NCBI GenBank assembly: GCA_022737715.1
Contig: JAIITD010000009.1
Location: 1 to 26,303, forward strand
Source of the DNA: Veillonella sp.
GTDB lineage: Bacteria > Bacillota > Negativicutes > Veillonellales > Veillonellaceae
DNA: 26,303 nt
Direction of reading: 5' to 3'
Shown here: piece after piece, positions 14,925 through 23,462 of the stretch
Numbering within the stretch: the first letter of the stretch is position 1
Layout: each line of letters begins with the position of its first letter
Translations under genes and position numbers: made by a program
Notes under the pieces: model-generated
Databases searched by the model: none
What the model saw: the letters and a program-made list of their open reading frames with translations, nothing else
Told to the model about the DNA's origin: nothing

Positions 14925-15623
14925 TTATATATCTTCTGTACTAAAGGATTTGGCATCCTCCATGCCTTGTAATAAGGTTTGTTCTGAATGTTCCATATGG
15001 ACGCGGGCTAGTTTGCGCGCTTGTACGGCATTATGGGATGCGATGGCTTCAACCAAGAGTCGATGTTCCTCCCATGTTTTCCGTAAACGACCTGGTTGGT
15101 TCATGGAAAAACTGCGGAAGCGGTATGTTTGTTCTCGCAAGTTGTGAACGATGTCTGCTAAGCGCTCATTACGGGAAGCCTTGTAGAGAACTTCATGAAA
15201 TGCTACGTCTGCTGCTACTACACTATCCATATCTTTGTTTTCCATGTGGTCGCCGATTTCTACGAGCATGCGCTCTAGCGTTTCTATTTCATCGCTTGTA
15301 ATGCGCTCTGCTGCAAGGCCTGCGGCCAATTCTTCAAGGGCGGAACGAATTTCGAATACTTGGGTAATATCCTTTAATGAAATATTCGCCACATAGGTAC
15401 CACGGCGTGGAACCATAACGACAAATCCTTCAAGCTCAAGTTTGCGAATCGCCTCGCGAATAGGGGTTCTGCTCACGCCGAGCTCTTCGGCAAGAGGAAT
15501 TTCCATGAGGCGCTCGCCTGGTTTAAGGGTGCCGTCTTGAATGGCTGAGCGCAATGTTTCACTTACCACTTCGCTTAATGGTTTATAAGCGTCTAGACGT
15601 ATAGGTTGCAATCGTTTTGTCAT
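14925..15623 (-). CDS. GntR-family transcriptional regulator, FadR/FCD subfamily
   Basis: A 232-aa regulator. The N-terminal winged helix-turn-helix (about 13-80) includes LAEELGVSRTPIREAIRKLE at 44-63 and the wing RRGTYV at 73-78. The C-terminal FCD ligand domain (about 85-220) has the usual metal-site pattern: D139-x3-H143 in DVAFHEVL, H187 in EEHRLL and H209 in VHMEH. Such proteins bind small carboxylates and usually repress. Its ATG overlaps the ispE stop by 4 bp, so both are translated from one message. Candidate targets are its own operon (a 27-bp dyad upstream) and the adjacent symporter and gdhA; this is inference from position and shared motifs. Confidence 0.93.
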   Translation of the reverse strand: MTKRLQPIRLDAYKPLSEVVSETLRSAIQDGTLKPGERLMEIPLAEELGVSRTPIREAIRKLELEGFVVMVPRRGTYVANISLKDITQVFEIRSALEELAAGLAAERITSDEIETLERMLVEIGDHMENKDMDSVVAADVAFHEVLYKASRNERLADIVHNLREQTYRFRSFSMNQPGRLRKTWEEHRLLVEAIASHNAVQARKLARVHMEHSEQTLLQGMEDAKSFSTEDI

Positions 15624-16516
15624 TGTACCTCCTCCTGTGTGCAGGTTTTTGTAATTAGTGAAAGCCAGTTATGACCAGCTTTTTTGATCTCTTCTTGTAA
15701 GGACAATGCTTGAGCTGGCTTTTCTAATAACACAACCATGGTAGGGCCACTGCCGGTCATGATGGTTGGATAGCCACGGCTCGTAAAGAACTCTTTACAT
15801 GTAATCAGTTCTTCGTGATCAGGGAATAATAATTCTTCAAATGTATTAGCACTATTTGTGAAAGCCCCATACATATCATTCTGTTCCAAATGGTGTAGTA
15901 CATTGGTAATTGTATCTGATGTTGCGTTGGACCGACCGTTATAACGACCGTAGGCTGCTGCAGTAGATACAGAAATTTCAGGTTTTACCAATAATAGCCA
16001 ATGAGGTTCAGGGGATGGGTGATAGACGAGTTCTTCGCCGCGACCTGTACCACGGGCAGTACCACCTTTTAATAAGAATGGTACATCTGATCCAAGTTTA
16101 GCACCTAATGTCATCAGCTCATCCATGGTAAGGCGTAAATCCCAAAATTTATTGAGACCCAGTAGCATCGCTGCTGCATCTGCGCTACCACCGCCGAGAC
16201 CAGCCGCTGCTGGCACGCGTTTCATGAGATGAATCGCAGCGCCCGCCTTGCAACCTGTATACTGTTGTACTTCGCGCAATGCTTTTAACGCCAAATTGCG
16301 TTCATCGTAAGGGATGAGATCTTGAATATATTGAGGTAACTCCGGTGCTACACCGGAGAATACAACGGAGTGATGTTTGGCAAAGTAGATGGAGTCCGCC
16401 AAACGAATGGATTGGAAGATACTATCGATGTTGTGATAGCCGTCATCGCGTTTGCCCGTAATAGCAAGACCGATATTGATTTTACTATGACCTAATTGTT
16501 CGATACTTTTTGACAT
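15620..16516 (-). CDS. ispE: 4-diphosphocytidyl-2-C-methyl-D-erythritol kinase IspE
   Basis: A 298-aa GHMP kinase of the MEP isoprenoid pathway that phosphorylates CDP-methylerythritol at the 2-hydroxyl using ATP. It has the substrate-site K12 in SKINIGL, the DGYHN motif (25-29), the ATP-binding glycine loop PAAAGLGGGSADAAAML (102-118), and catalytic D144 in LGSDVPF. E. coli IspE uses K10 and D141 in the same contexts. The start has GAGGA 4 nt upstream, a slightly short spacing. It leads a two-gene unit with the GntR regulator. Supply of undecaprenyl phosphate to the downstream WecA reaction depends on this pathway. Confidence 0.95.
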   Translation of the reverse strand: MSKSIEQLGHSKINIGLAITGKRDDGYHNIDSIFQSIRLADSIYFAKHHSVVFSGVAPELPQYIQDLIPYDERNLALKALREVQQYTGCKAGAAIHLMKRVPAAAGLGGGSADAAAMLLGLNKFWDLRLTMDELMTLGAKLGSDVPFLLKGGTARGTGRGEELVYHPSPEPHWLLLVKPEISVSTAAAYGRYNGRSNATSDTITNVLHHLEQNDMYGAFTNSANTFEELLFPDHEELITCKEFFTSRGYPTIMTGSGPTMVVLLEKPAQALSLQEEIKKAGHNWLSLITKTCTQEEVQ

Positions 16517-16541
16517 AAAATCCTCGATGCGATATATGATT

Positions 16542-16568
16542 TGTACGAATTTCTATAGCATTCGTACA
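16542..16568. promoter_or_regulatory. 27-bp dyad upstream of ispE-GntR, candidate operator
   Basis: Perfect 9-bp arms TGTACGAAT (16542-16550) and ATTCGTACA (16560-16568) around TTCTATAGC, 26 bp upstream of the ispE start. The centre carries the CTATAG core seen before gdhA and the symporter. It has no T-tract in either direction. Confidence 0.55.
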
Positions 16569-16583
16569 TGAGATTAAAAGTGA

Positions 16584-16612
16584 TTGAAAATAAACATTAA
16601 GTAGTTTATGAT
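16584..16612 (+). promoter_or_regulatory. Sigma-70-type promoter of the YitT-family gene
   Basis: -35 TTGAAA (16584-16589), 17-nt spacer, -10 TATGAT (16607-16612); both match consensus at 5 of 6 positions. The leader is about 90 nt to the ATG at 16712. It is divergent from ispE. Confidence 0.7.
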
Positions 16613-16711
16613 GAAACTGTATATGTATGTAAATATATAGTGATTATGCTATATATTCAATTAATTAATTATAGAATATTTATAGTGAAATGGCAATTTA
16701 GGGAGGCCTAT

Positions 16712-17632
16712 ATGTGGTCTAAATATAAGGATGATATATATCAATGTATAATCGTTGCCATTGGTTGTGCCATTTTTGGTGCCGGCATCGATGCGTTTGT
16801 ATTACCGCATAAATTGGTTAGTACCGGAATTAGTGGTATTGGTCTTATACTGTATTACCTTACTGGGCTTTCCGTGGGCACGTGGAATGTGATTCTAAAC
16901 ATTCCTATATTTTGGGCGGCCTGGCATTGGCTAGGTAAGCGCGTAGTGGTCAATACATTGTACGGCACCGTCATGTTGTCCTGGATGGTGGATGCCTTTG
17001 ACTTTTTGCAATATAATACGGTCATTTCAGATCCATTGTTAAGTTCCATGATGGCTGGTATCACAACGGGGGTAGGCCTCGGTATGGTGTATCGCGTTGG
17101 TGGTAATACGGGTGGTCTTGATCCAATTGCACTGATAGTCCGAAAATACTATGGCCTTCAAATGGGGTCTATTAATAGCGTCATCAATGCGGCCATCTTA
17201 GCGGCTGCTGTGTTTGTAGTTGGTTTAGAGGCCGTAGCGATTACACTCGTATCTTTGTATGTATATACGATTATTACTAACAAGGTCGTTATTGGCTTTA
17301 ATCAACGAAAGGTAGCTTTCATCATTACCTATCGAACTTATGAGGTCTGTGATGCGGTCATTAGTAAGGTTGGCCGTGGAGCGACGATTATTAATGGTAT
17401 CGGTGCGTATACGAGAACGCCGAAACAGATTGTAATGGTAGCTGTTAATTTGCTACAAGTCAATAAATTAAAAGAAGTTATAGAAGAAGTAGATAATGAG
17501 GCTTTCATTCTCATTACAGATGCACAAGAGGTTATCGGTAAAGGGTTTACCACACCTGTCGTGCCGACGCCGATAGAAAATCTCGTCAAAGAATGTAAGG
17601 ATAATGCTCATTATATAGAACATAAAGATTAG
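16712..17632 (+). CDS. YitT-family membrane protein (DUF161 + DUF2179)
   Basis: A 306-aa protein of unknown function. The start at 16712 has GGGAGG (16701-16706) 5 nt upstream; the frame is open 24 residues further without a site. The N-terminal two thirds is a five- or six-helix membrane domain with the YitT pattern GAGIDAFVLPHKLVSTGISG near residue 23 and the conserved Gly-rich GGNTGGLDPIALIV near 130. The last third (about 210-295) is a soluble DUF2179 domain with KVAFIITY, GRGATIINGIGAYT and a terminal EAFILITDAQEVIGKGF segment. It lies 15 bp upstream of pgm with no terminator, so the two are probably co-transcribed. A transport role is possible but unproven. Confidence 0.9.
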   Translation: MWSKYKDDIYQCIIVAIGCAIFGAGIDAFVLPHKLVSTGISGIGLILYYLTGLSVGTWNVILNIPIFWAAWHWLGKRVVVNTLYGTVMLSWMVDAFDFLQYNTVISDPLLSSMMAGITTGVGLGMVYRVGGNTGGLDPIALIVRKYYGLQMGSINSVINAAILAAAVFVVGLEAVAITLVSLYVYTIITNKVVIGFNQRKVAFIITYRTYEVCDAVISKVGRGATIINGIGAYTRTPKQIVMVAVNLLQVNKLKEVIEEVDNEAFILITDAQEVIGKGFTTPVVPTPIENLVKECKDNAHYIEHKD

Positions 17633-17647
17633 AACTAGGAGGCTAGC

Positions 17648-19294
17648 ATGGCTCATGCATTAGCAGGGAAACCTGTTCAAGAACAAGATATTATAGATGT
17701 ACAGACCATTGTAGATGCGTATTTTGATAATGTTCCAGATATGACAAATCCTACGCAATTGGTTTCATTCGGCACATCTGGCCATCGTGGTACCTCCGTT
17801 GATGGTACATTTACAGATCTTCATGTGGCGGCTATTACACAAGCCATTTGTGATGGTCGCAAAAAATTTGGTGCTACAGGGCCTATATTCGTAGGCCAAG
17901 ACACACATGCATTATCGCAACCGGCTCTAGTGACGGTCCTTGAAGTGCTCGCGGGCAATGGCGTTACCGCTATGGTTGATTGCGATATGGATTTCGTGCC
18001 AACTCCTTCTGTATCGCGTGCTATTATTCGATATAATGAAGCACATGACGATAAAGCGGATGGCATTATTATCACGCCGTCTCATAATCCGCCTGACAAT
18101 GGTGGTATTAAATATAATACAATCATTGGCGGTCCTGCCGATACGGTAGTGACAAAATGGATTGAAATTCGCGCTAATGAATATTTGACTGCCTATTGTG
18201 AAAGCGAGGACTTTAAGCGCATTAGTATTGATAATATTGAACCTACTGCACAAGTACCATATGACTATAAAGGACTATATGTAGAAGAACTGGACGATGT
18301 TATTAATATGGATGCCATTAAGGCAGCTGGTCCTAAGGTACTGGTGGACACATTAGGCGGTAGCGGTGCCAGCTATTGGAATGCTATTAAAGAACGATAT
18401 GGTCTTGATTTAACCATCATTCATGATGACTATGATCCGACCTTTAGTTTTATGACCTACGACCATGATGGTAAAGTTCGCATGGATTGTTCGTCCCCTC
18501 ATGTTATGGCGTCGGTTATTAATCGAATTGGTGATTTTGATTTAGCCGTTGGTAATGACCCTGACTATGATCGGTATGGTATTGTTGTGTCCAGTGGACT
18601 TATATCGGCTAATACATTTTTAACGTTAGCAGCTCGCTATTTATTTACTACGCGCGGATGGAAAGATAAGGGCGTTGGCAAGACCGTCGTATGTACCACG
18701 ATGATTGATAAATGGGCTGCTAGTGCAGAAATCCCTGTATTTGAAGTACCTGTAGGCTTTAAATATTTCTCGCAACTTTTATTTGATGGCACGATTGGTA
18801 TAGGCGGTGAAGAAAGTGCGGGCGCATCCTTTTTGAAAAAGGATGGCAGAGTATGGACTACGGATAAAGATGGCATGATTATGGCTTTGCTCGGCATGGA
18901 AATCATGGCCGTTATGGGCAAATCTGCGCTAAAAATGGCTGGCGAGTTTGTTGAGGAATTTGGCAATCCGAAATTTGGTCGTATTGATGCACCATGTAAA
19001 AAAGAACAAAAACAAATTCTAAAACAAATGAGTGCGGAACTAATTACTGCTACTACTGTTGATGGTGATCCAATTACTAATATTCGTACCACATCACTGT
19101 ATAATGATATGCCAATCGATGGCGTACGCGTAGAAACCGATAAAGGGTGGTTCGTGGCTCGACCATCTGGTACCGAAGATTTATACAAGATTTATGGTGA
19201 AAGTTACAAAGGTGATTTAGGTCTTGTAGCCTTACTTACTGCGGGTGAGGAAATCGTCAATGCCGCATTAAATGGCACCATAGAGACTGAATGA
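17648..19294 (+). CDS. pgm: Alpha-D-glucose phosphate-specific phosphoglucomutase
   Basis: A 548-aa enzyme interconverting glucose 1-phosphate and glucose 6-phosphate. It resembles E. coli Pgm (546 aa) along its whole length. Domain 1 has FGTSGHRG at 41-48 and the phosphoserine loop TPSHNPPD with S145. Domain 2 has the Mg2+ loop DPDYDR with D304, D306 and D308. Domain 3 has the sugar-specificity loop GGEESAGASF near 386. Domain 4 has the phosphate-binding ARPSGTEDLYKIY near 512. AGGAGG lies directly upstream of the ATG. It probably feeds UDP-glucose and surface sugar synthesis. No clear terminator follows. Confidence 0.96.
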   Translation: MAHALAGKPVQEQDIIDVQTIVDAYFDNVPDMTNPTQLVSFGTSGHRGTSVDGTFTDLHVAAITQAICDGRKKFGATGPIFVGQDTHALSQPALVTVLEVLAGNGVTAMVDCDMDFVPTPSVSRAIIRYNEAHDDKADGIIITPSHNPPDNGGIKYNTIIGGPADTVVTKWIEIRANEYLTAYCESEDFKRISIDNIEPTAQVPYDYKGLYVEELDDVINMDAIKAAGPKVLVDTLGGSGASYWNAIKERYGLDLTIIHDDYDPTFSFMTYDHDGKVRMDCSSPHVMASVINRIGDFDLAVGNDPDYDRYGIVVSSGLISANTFLTLAARYLFTTRGWKDKGVGKTVVCTTMIDKWAASAEIPVFEVPVGFKYFSQLLFDGTIGIGGEESAGASFLKKDGRVWTTDKDGMIMALLGMEIMAVMGKSALKMAGEFVEEFGNPKFGRIDAPCKKEQKQILKQMSAELITATTVDGDPITNIRTTSLYNDMPIDGVRVETDKGWFVARPSGTEDLYKIYGESYKGDLGLVALLTAGEEIVNAALNGTIETE

Positions 19295-19334
19295 GTATTC
19301 TCATAAAGTTTTCACGCTGTTACTATGATATATG

Positions 19335-19343
19335 TGATATAAT
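19335..19343 (+). promoter_or_regulatory. Extended -10 promoter of the ACT/DUF711 pair
   Basis: TGATATAAT: TGn plus a perfect TATAAT (19338-19343). No good -35 at the right distance. The start near 19350 leaves a leader of about 65 nt. Confidence 0.55.
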
Positions 19344-19415
19344 ATATTAATATAGTTTATAGAATGAATGAATTTTCATTTACATAGTTTGTAGTGAGTC
19401 AGAAAAGGTGATTAT

Positions 19416-19691
19416 ATGAAATTAGTAGTTACCGTAGTTGGTGTCGACCGTGTAGGTATCATAGCTGGTGTCAGCAGTATTTTAGCAGACCATAAAGTAA
19501 ATATCTTATCTATTAATCAAACAATTTTAGAAGGTTTGTTTAATATGATTATGATGTGTGAAACCGAAACTGACGACGTAAAGGATTTAACATCCATCCA
19601 AGATGCTTTATCCGAACTAGGTAAAACATTAGGCGTAGAAATTCGTGCGCAACATGCAGATATCTTCCTTAGCATGCATCGTGTAGGATAA
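19416..19691 (+). CDS. ACT domain-containing protein (UPF0237 type)
   Basis: A 91-aa single ACT domain. The first strand KLVVTVVGVDRVGIIAGVSS holds the ligand-site G-D-R-x-G-I pattern at the strand-helix turn (residues 9-14), followed by the helix and the strand ANILSINQT-like segment (VNILSINQT, 29-37), then FNMIMMCE. ACT domains bind amino acids and act as sensors. The gene lies 10 bp before a DUF711 gene, a pairing widespread in Firmicutes and other bacteria, which suggests the two proteins work together. The ribosome binding site is modest (AAAAGGTGA). Confidence 0.88.
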   Translation: MKLVVTVVGVDRVGIIAGVSSILADHKVNILSINQTILEGLFNMIMMCETETDDVKDLTSIQDALSELGKTLGVEIRAQHADIFLSMHRVG

Positions 19692-19701
19692 GGAGGCGCA
19701 C

Positions 19702-21060
19702 ATGTTATCTATCGACAATATTCTTGAAACGAATCAGATGATTCACGATAACAAGCTAGATGTGCGTACCATTACAATGGGCATTAGCTTGTTAGAATGT
19801 GCGTCTAGCTCTGGTAAAGATCTCTGCGATCGCATTTATGACCGCATCACCAAAGAAGCTGAACATTTGGTTAAAACTGGTGAGGACATCGAGCGTGAGT
19901 TTGGTGTACCTATTATCAATAAACGTATCTCTGTAACACCAATTTCCTTGGTGGCAGCAGGTAGTGATTTAACCTCTTATGTGCCGATTGCTGAAGCCCT
20001 TGATCGGGCTGCCAAAACTGTGGGTGTTAACTTTATCGGTGGTTTTTCTGCACTCGTTACGAAAGGCGCTACTAAAGCTGATCGCATTCTTATCGATTCC
20101 ATTCCAGAAGCATTAGCAACTACAGATATCGTATGTAGTTCTGTAGGCGTTGGTTCCACTAAAACAGGTATCAACATGGATGCAGTTCGTGAAATGGGCA
20201 TTATCGTTAAAAAGACGGCTGACCTTACTAAAGATAATGATGCACTTGGTTGTGCTAAACTTGTTATCTTCTGTAATCCCGTAGAAGATAATCCGTTTAT
20301 GGCCGGTGCTTTCTTCGGCGTAACTGAAGGTGATAGCGCTATTTCCGTAGGCGTATCTGGACCAGGCGTAGTAAAACATGCTTTGGAAGCTGTTCGTGGT
20401 GAACCGTTTGACGTTGTAGCGGAAACGATTAAACGTACGGCGTTCAAAATTACACGCGTTGGTCAATTGGTTGCACAAGAGGCTTCTCGTCGACTTGGTA
20501 AACCGTTTGGCATCATCGACTTATCCTTGGCGCCAACACCTGCAGTAGGTGACTCTGTAGCTCATGTACTTGAAGAAATGGGCTTGTCCTCTTGTGGTTG
20601 TCACGGCACTACGGCTGCATTAGCACTGTTAAATGATGCGGTGAAAAAAGGTGGCCTTATGGCATCCTCTCACGTAGGCGGTTTAAGTGGTGCTTTCATT
20701 CCGGTTTCTGAAGATGCAGGGATGATTGATGCTGTGTCTTGCGGCAGTTTATCCCTAGATAAATTAGAAGCTATGACTTGTGTATGTTCCGTAGGTCTCG
20801 ATATGATTGCTATTCCTGGCGACACAACAGCAGATACAATTTCTGCTATCATCGCCGACGAATCTGCTATCGGCATGATTAATAATAAAACAACAGCTGT
20901 CCGTGTTATTCCAGTTCCTGGTAAAACAGTTGGCGAAGTTGTTGAATTTGGCGGCCTCCTTGGGTATGCTCCAATTATTGAAGTAAGTCCATACAGTGCA
21001 GCTGAGTTTATTGCTCGTGGCGGTCGTATTCCTGCACCTATTCGCAGCTTAACAAACTAA
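19702..21060 (+). CDS. DUF711 / UPF0210 PFL-family protein
   Basis: A 452-aa cytosolic protein of a conserved family without an established reaction. Length and features fit: an N-terminal VRTITMGISLLEC segment near 20, GFSALVTKG near 113, a Gly-rich SVGVGSTKTGINMDAV near 148, SVGVSGPGVV near 216, the DLSLAPTPAVGDSVA block near 273, and SSCGCHGTTAALALLNDAVKKGG near 292. Structurally the family resembles the pyruvate formate-lyase barrel, but I see no convincing glycyl-radical loop. AAGGAGG precedes the ATG. It is translated with the ACT-domain gene, which may provide amino-acid sensing. An 8-bp hairpin without a T-tract (21069-21089) follows the stop. Confidence 0.9.
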   Translation: MLSIDNILETNQMIHDNKLDVRTITMGISLLECASSSGKDLCDRIYDRITKEAEHLVKTGEDIEREFGVPIINKRISVTPISLVAAGSDLTSYVPIAEALDRAAKTVGVNFIGGFSALVTKGATKADRILIDSIPEALATTDIVCSSVGVGSTKTGINMDAVREMGIIVKKTADLTKDNDALGCAKLVIFCNPVEDNPFMAGAFFGVTEGDSAISVGVSGPGVVKHALEAVRGEPFDVVAETIKRTAFKITRVGQLVAQEASRRLGKPFGIIDLSLAPTPAVGDSVAHVLEEMGLSSCGCHGTTAALALLNDAVKKGGLMASSHVGGLSGAFIPVSEDAGMIDAVSCGSLSLDKLEAMTCVCSVGLDMIAIPGDTTADTISAIIADESAIGMINNKTTAVRVIPVPGKTVGEVVEFGGLLGYAPIIEVSPYSAAEFIARGGRIPAPIRSLTN

Positions 21061-21106
21061 GTTGAAACCTCGAATTTGTTGAATTCGAGTCGTTGGAGGT
21101 GTACTT

Positions 21107-22261
21107 ATGAGTGAGTATGTGCCTGATTATGTGTGGGCCTTTGTGTTGGCTCTCGTCATAACCTTTGCACTAACCCCCTTGGTAAAACGGTTCGCCGTTG
21201 CCGTAGGGGCCATTGATAAACCTGATGCTCGTAAAGTGCATCATGGTGCTATTCCGCGTCTTGGTGGATTGGCTATTTTTCTTGGTTATATGGGATCTGT
21301 GTTATTTAACAATAGTATTCCTCATGACCATAAATTATTCGGTTTCGTATTGGGTACTGTCATTTTAGTACTAGTTGGTATTTGGGACGATATCCGACAA
21401 ATTGAGCCGAAGACGAAATTGATGGGGCAAATTATTGCTGCCGCTATTCTTGTGGCCTATGATATTCGCGTAGACTTTATCAACCTTCCTTGGGGTGGTG
21501 TAGTTTACTTGAAGTATTGGGCTATTCCGTTGACGATTTTCTGGATTGTAGGATTTACAAATATTGTTAATCTCATCGATGGGCTTGATGGCTTGGCAGC
21601 GGGGATTTCCTTTATTGCTTGTATTGCCGTATGTGCGATGACATTACAACTAGGTCAAATTGATTTAGCTTGTATCGCATTGGCTCTTGCAGGTGCTACA
21701 GTAGGTTTCTTACGGTACAATTTTAATCCCGCTAAGATATTCATGGGAGATACCGGTTCGATGCTCCTCGGCTATACCTTAGCAGCTATATCTGTTATGG
21801 GGGCTGTGAAAACGGCAGCTACCATTGCTTTAGTTGTTCCAGCTATCGTTCTTGGTTTACCTATACTAGATACATTGTTTGCTATCGTACGTCGTAAGAT
21901 TAGTGGACGACCTATCTTTAAACCAGATAAAGGCCATGTACACCATCGTTTGTTGGCACAAGGCTTATCTCAAAAACAAGCTGTATTAATGATGTATGCC
22001 GTTACCGCTCTCTTCGGTGGTGTTTCGGTTATCGTTGCAGAGGTGAATGCTTGGATTGGTTGTGTACTAGTCTTAGCTATTTTCTTATGCAGTATCTATG
22101 TGGCTCGTCGCTTAGGTGTAATTACACATAGTGATGCGGCGGGACATCCCTTACCACGCCCTACAATTGAACGCAGCGATTTAGATGAAACGATTTCGTT
22201 TGATCGCAAAGAATTGGCAAAAGCATTAGAGCATTCAGATGATGACTCTAAAAAAGAGTAA
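21107..22261 (+). CDS. wecA: Undecaprenyl-phosphate N-acetylglucosaminyl 1-phosphate transferase (WecA/TagO family)
   Basis: A 384-aa polytopic enzyme that moves GlcNAc 1-phosphate from UDP-GlcNAc to undecaprenyl phosphate, starting a lipid-linked surface polymer. Family landmarks on cytoplasmic loops: KPDARKVHHGAIPRLGG at 38-54, Mg2+-binding D94-D95 in WDDI, NLIDGLDGLAAG at 155-166, FMGDTGSM near 210, and the histidine motif KGHVHHRLL near 282. About eleven membrane helices end near residue 340, followed by a charged tail. Unlike MraY, it carries the WecA/TagO-type histidine motif. GGAGG lies upstream of the ATG. The epimerase gene downstream uses the same sugar nucleotide. Confidence 0.92.
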   Translation: MSEYVPDYVWAFVLALVITFALTPLVKRFAVAVGAIDKPDARKVHHGAIPRLGGLAIFLGYMGSVLFNNSIPHDHKLFGFVLGTVILVLVGIWDDIRQIEPKTKLMGQIIAAAILVAYDIRVDFINLPWGGVVYLKYWAIPLTIFWIVGFTNIVNLIDGLDGLAAGISFIACIAVCAMTLQLGQIDLACIALALAGATVGFLRYNFNPAKIFMGDTGSMLLGYTLAAISVMGAVKTAATIALVVPAIVLGLPILDTLFAIVRRKISGRPIFKPDKGHVHHRLLAQGLSQKQAVLMMYAVTALFGGVSVIVAEVNAWIGCVLVLAIFLCSIYVARRLGVITHSDAAGHPLPRPTIERSDLDETISFDRKELAKALEHSDDDSKKE

Positions 22262-22269
22262 CCAATGTA

Positions 22270-22293
22270 GGGGCGCAATGCGCCCCTTTTTTT
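22270..22293 (+). terminator. Intrinsic terminator between wecA and wecB
   Basis: GGGGCGC (22270-22276) / GCGCCCC (22280-22286), an all-GC 7-bp stem with a tight AAT loop, then seven T (22287-22293). It ends only 25 nt before the wecB ATG, leaving no room for a promoter. Confidence 0.9.
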
Positions 22294-22318
22294 ATTAGAC
22301 TCTGTGGAGGATGAGTAA

Positions 22319-23461
22319 ATGTTGAAAGTAATGACTATCTTTGGTACACGACCAGAGGCAATCAAAATGGCTCCGCTTGTAAAAGCCTTAGAAGCGGCAC
22401 CAGATATGGAGCCAATTGTAACTGTAACAGCACAACATAGAGATATGCTCGACCAAGTGTTGCGTCTGTTTGACATTACACCTGATTATGATTTGAATAT
22501 CATGAGCCAAGGTCAAACTTTGTACGATGTAACTAATCGTGCATTGATGGGATTAAAATCTGTTTTAGAAGAAGCAAAACCTGATGTCGTACTCGTTCAT
22601 GGTGATACGACGACAACCTTTGCAGGTGCGTTGGCATCCTTTTACCAAGAAATCCCAGTAGGTCATGTAGAGGCTGGTTTGCGTACAGGCGACATTTACT
22701 CTCCATTTCCAGAAGAGATGAATCGTAAGTTGACTGGTTCTTTGGCGACGTATCATTTTGCACCTACCGCTAGTTCTGAAGCAAATTTAAAACGAGAAAA
22801 TATTAATACAGATCACCTATATGTCACAGGTAATACCGTAATTGATGCACTAGATACGACGGTAAAAGACAATTATGTGTTCGATGATGCGGCTATTAAT
22901 GCACTTGATCCAAATAAGCGTACAGTTCTTGTTACCACACATCGTCGTGAAAATCTTGGTGAACCTATGCGTCATGTATACCAAGCGATTCGTGACTTAT
23001 TAAACGATTTTGACGATATTCAAGTGGTGTTCCCAGTACATAAAAATCCTAAGGTTCGTCAAGTGGTTCAAGAGGAATTAGGCGATGTGGATCGCGTAAC
23101 GCTCATCGATCCTCTAGATTATGAACCGTTTGCAAACTTGATGGCTAAGTCCTACTTAATTCTTACAGATTCTGGCGGGATTCAAGAAGAGGCTCCGGCT
23201 CTTGGTAAACCGGTTCTCGTATTGCGCGATACTACAGAACGTCCAGAGGCTGTTGATGCTGGTACAGTTCGCCTTGTAGGTACTGATAAAGAGGCGGTAT
23301 ATAAAGCTGCTTATGAGCTATTACACGATGAAGCAGCCTATAAGACAATGTCAAATTCCGTTAACCCTTATGGTGATGGCAAGGCATCTGAACGTATTTT
23401 ACAAGCGTTGCGTCACGAGTTCTTAGGCGATGCTAATCGACCAGATCGATTTGGTAAATAA
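22319..23461 (+). CDS. wecB: UDP-N-acetylglucosamine 2-epimerase, non-hydrolysing
   Basis: A 380-aa enzyme that interconverts UDP-GlcNAc and UDP-ManNAc for surface polysaccharides. The opening motif IFGTRPEAIKMAPL is at 7-20. Catalytic-type residues match E. coli WecB: D96 in HGDTTT, E118 in GHVEAGLRTGD, E132 in FPEEMNRK and H208 in TTHRREN. The UDP-binding loop TDSGGIQEEAP lies near residue 283. GGAGG (22306-22310) is 8 nt before the ATG. A strong terminator lies just upstream, so expression needs read-through or a promoter inside wecA. The stop is one base away from the atpZ start. Confidence 0.95.
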   Translation: MLKVMTIFGTRPEAIKMAPLVKALEAAPDMEPIVTVTAQHRDMLDQVLRLFDITPDYDLNIMSQGQTLYDVTNRALMGLKSVLEEAKPDVVLVHGDTTTTFAGALASFYQEIPVGHVEAGLRTGDIYSPFPEEMNRKLTGSLATYHFAPTASSEANLKRENINTDHLYVTGNTVIDALDTTVKDNYVFDDAAINALDPNKRTVLVTTHRRENLGEPMRHVYQAIRDLLNDFDDIQVVFPVHKNPKVRQVVQEELGDVDRVTLIDPLDYEPFANLMAKSYLILTDSGGIQEEAPALGKPVLVLRDTTERPEAVDAGTVRLVGTDKEAVYKAAYELLHDEAAYKTMSNSVNPYGDGKASERILQALRHEFLGDANRPDRFGK

Positions 23462-23462
23462 T

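Noticed and set aside
18637..19188. A 183-codon minus-strand open frame
   Set aside because: It lies entirely opposite phosphoglucomutase, has low-complexity Ser/Pro/Thr-rich composition typical of an antisense shadow, and no ribosome binding site or promoter.
19977..20478. Minus-strand open frames of 156 and 121 codons
   Set aside because: They overlap each other and the DUF711 gene in antisense. Composition and lack of a start signal mark them as shadows.
21069..21089. A terminator after the DUF711 gene
   Set aside because: The CTCGAATT/AATTCGAG hairpin has no T-tract and runs straight into the wecA ribosome binding region, so it is more likely an intercistronic stem.
22096..22476. A 126-codon minus-strand open frame across the wecA-wecB junction
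   Set aside because: It runs antisense through two well-supported genes and a terminator, and has no family resemblance.
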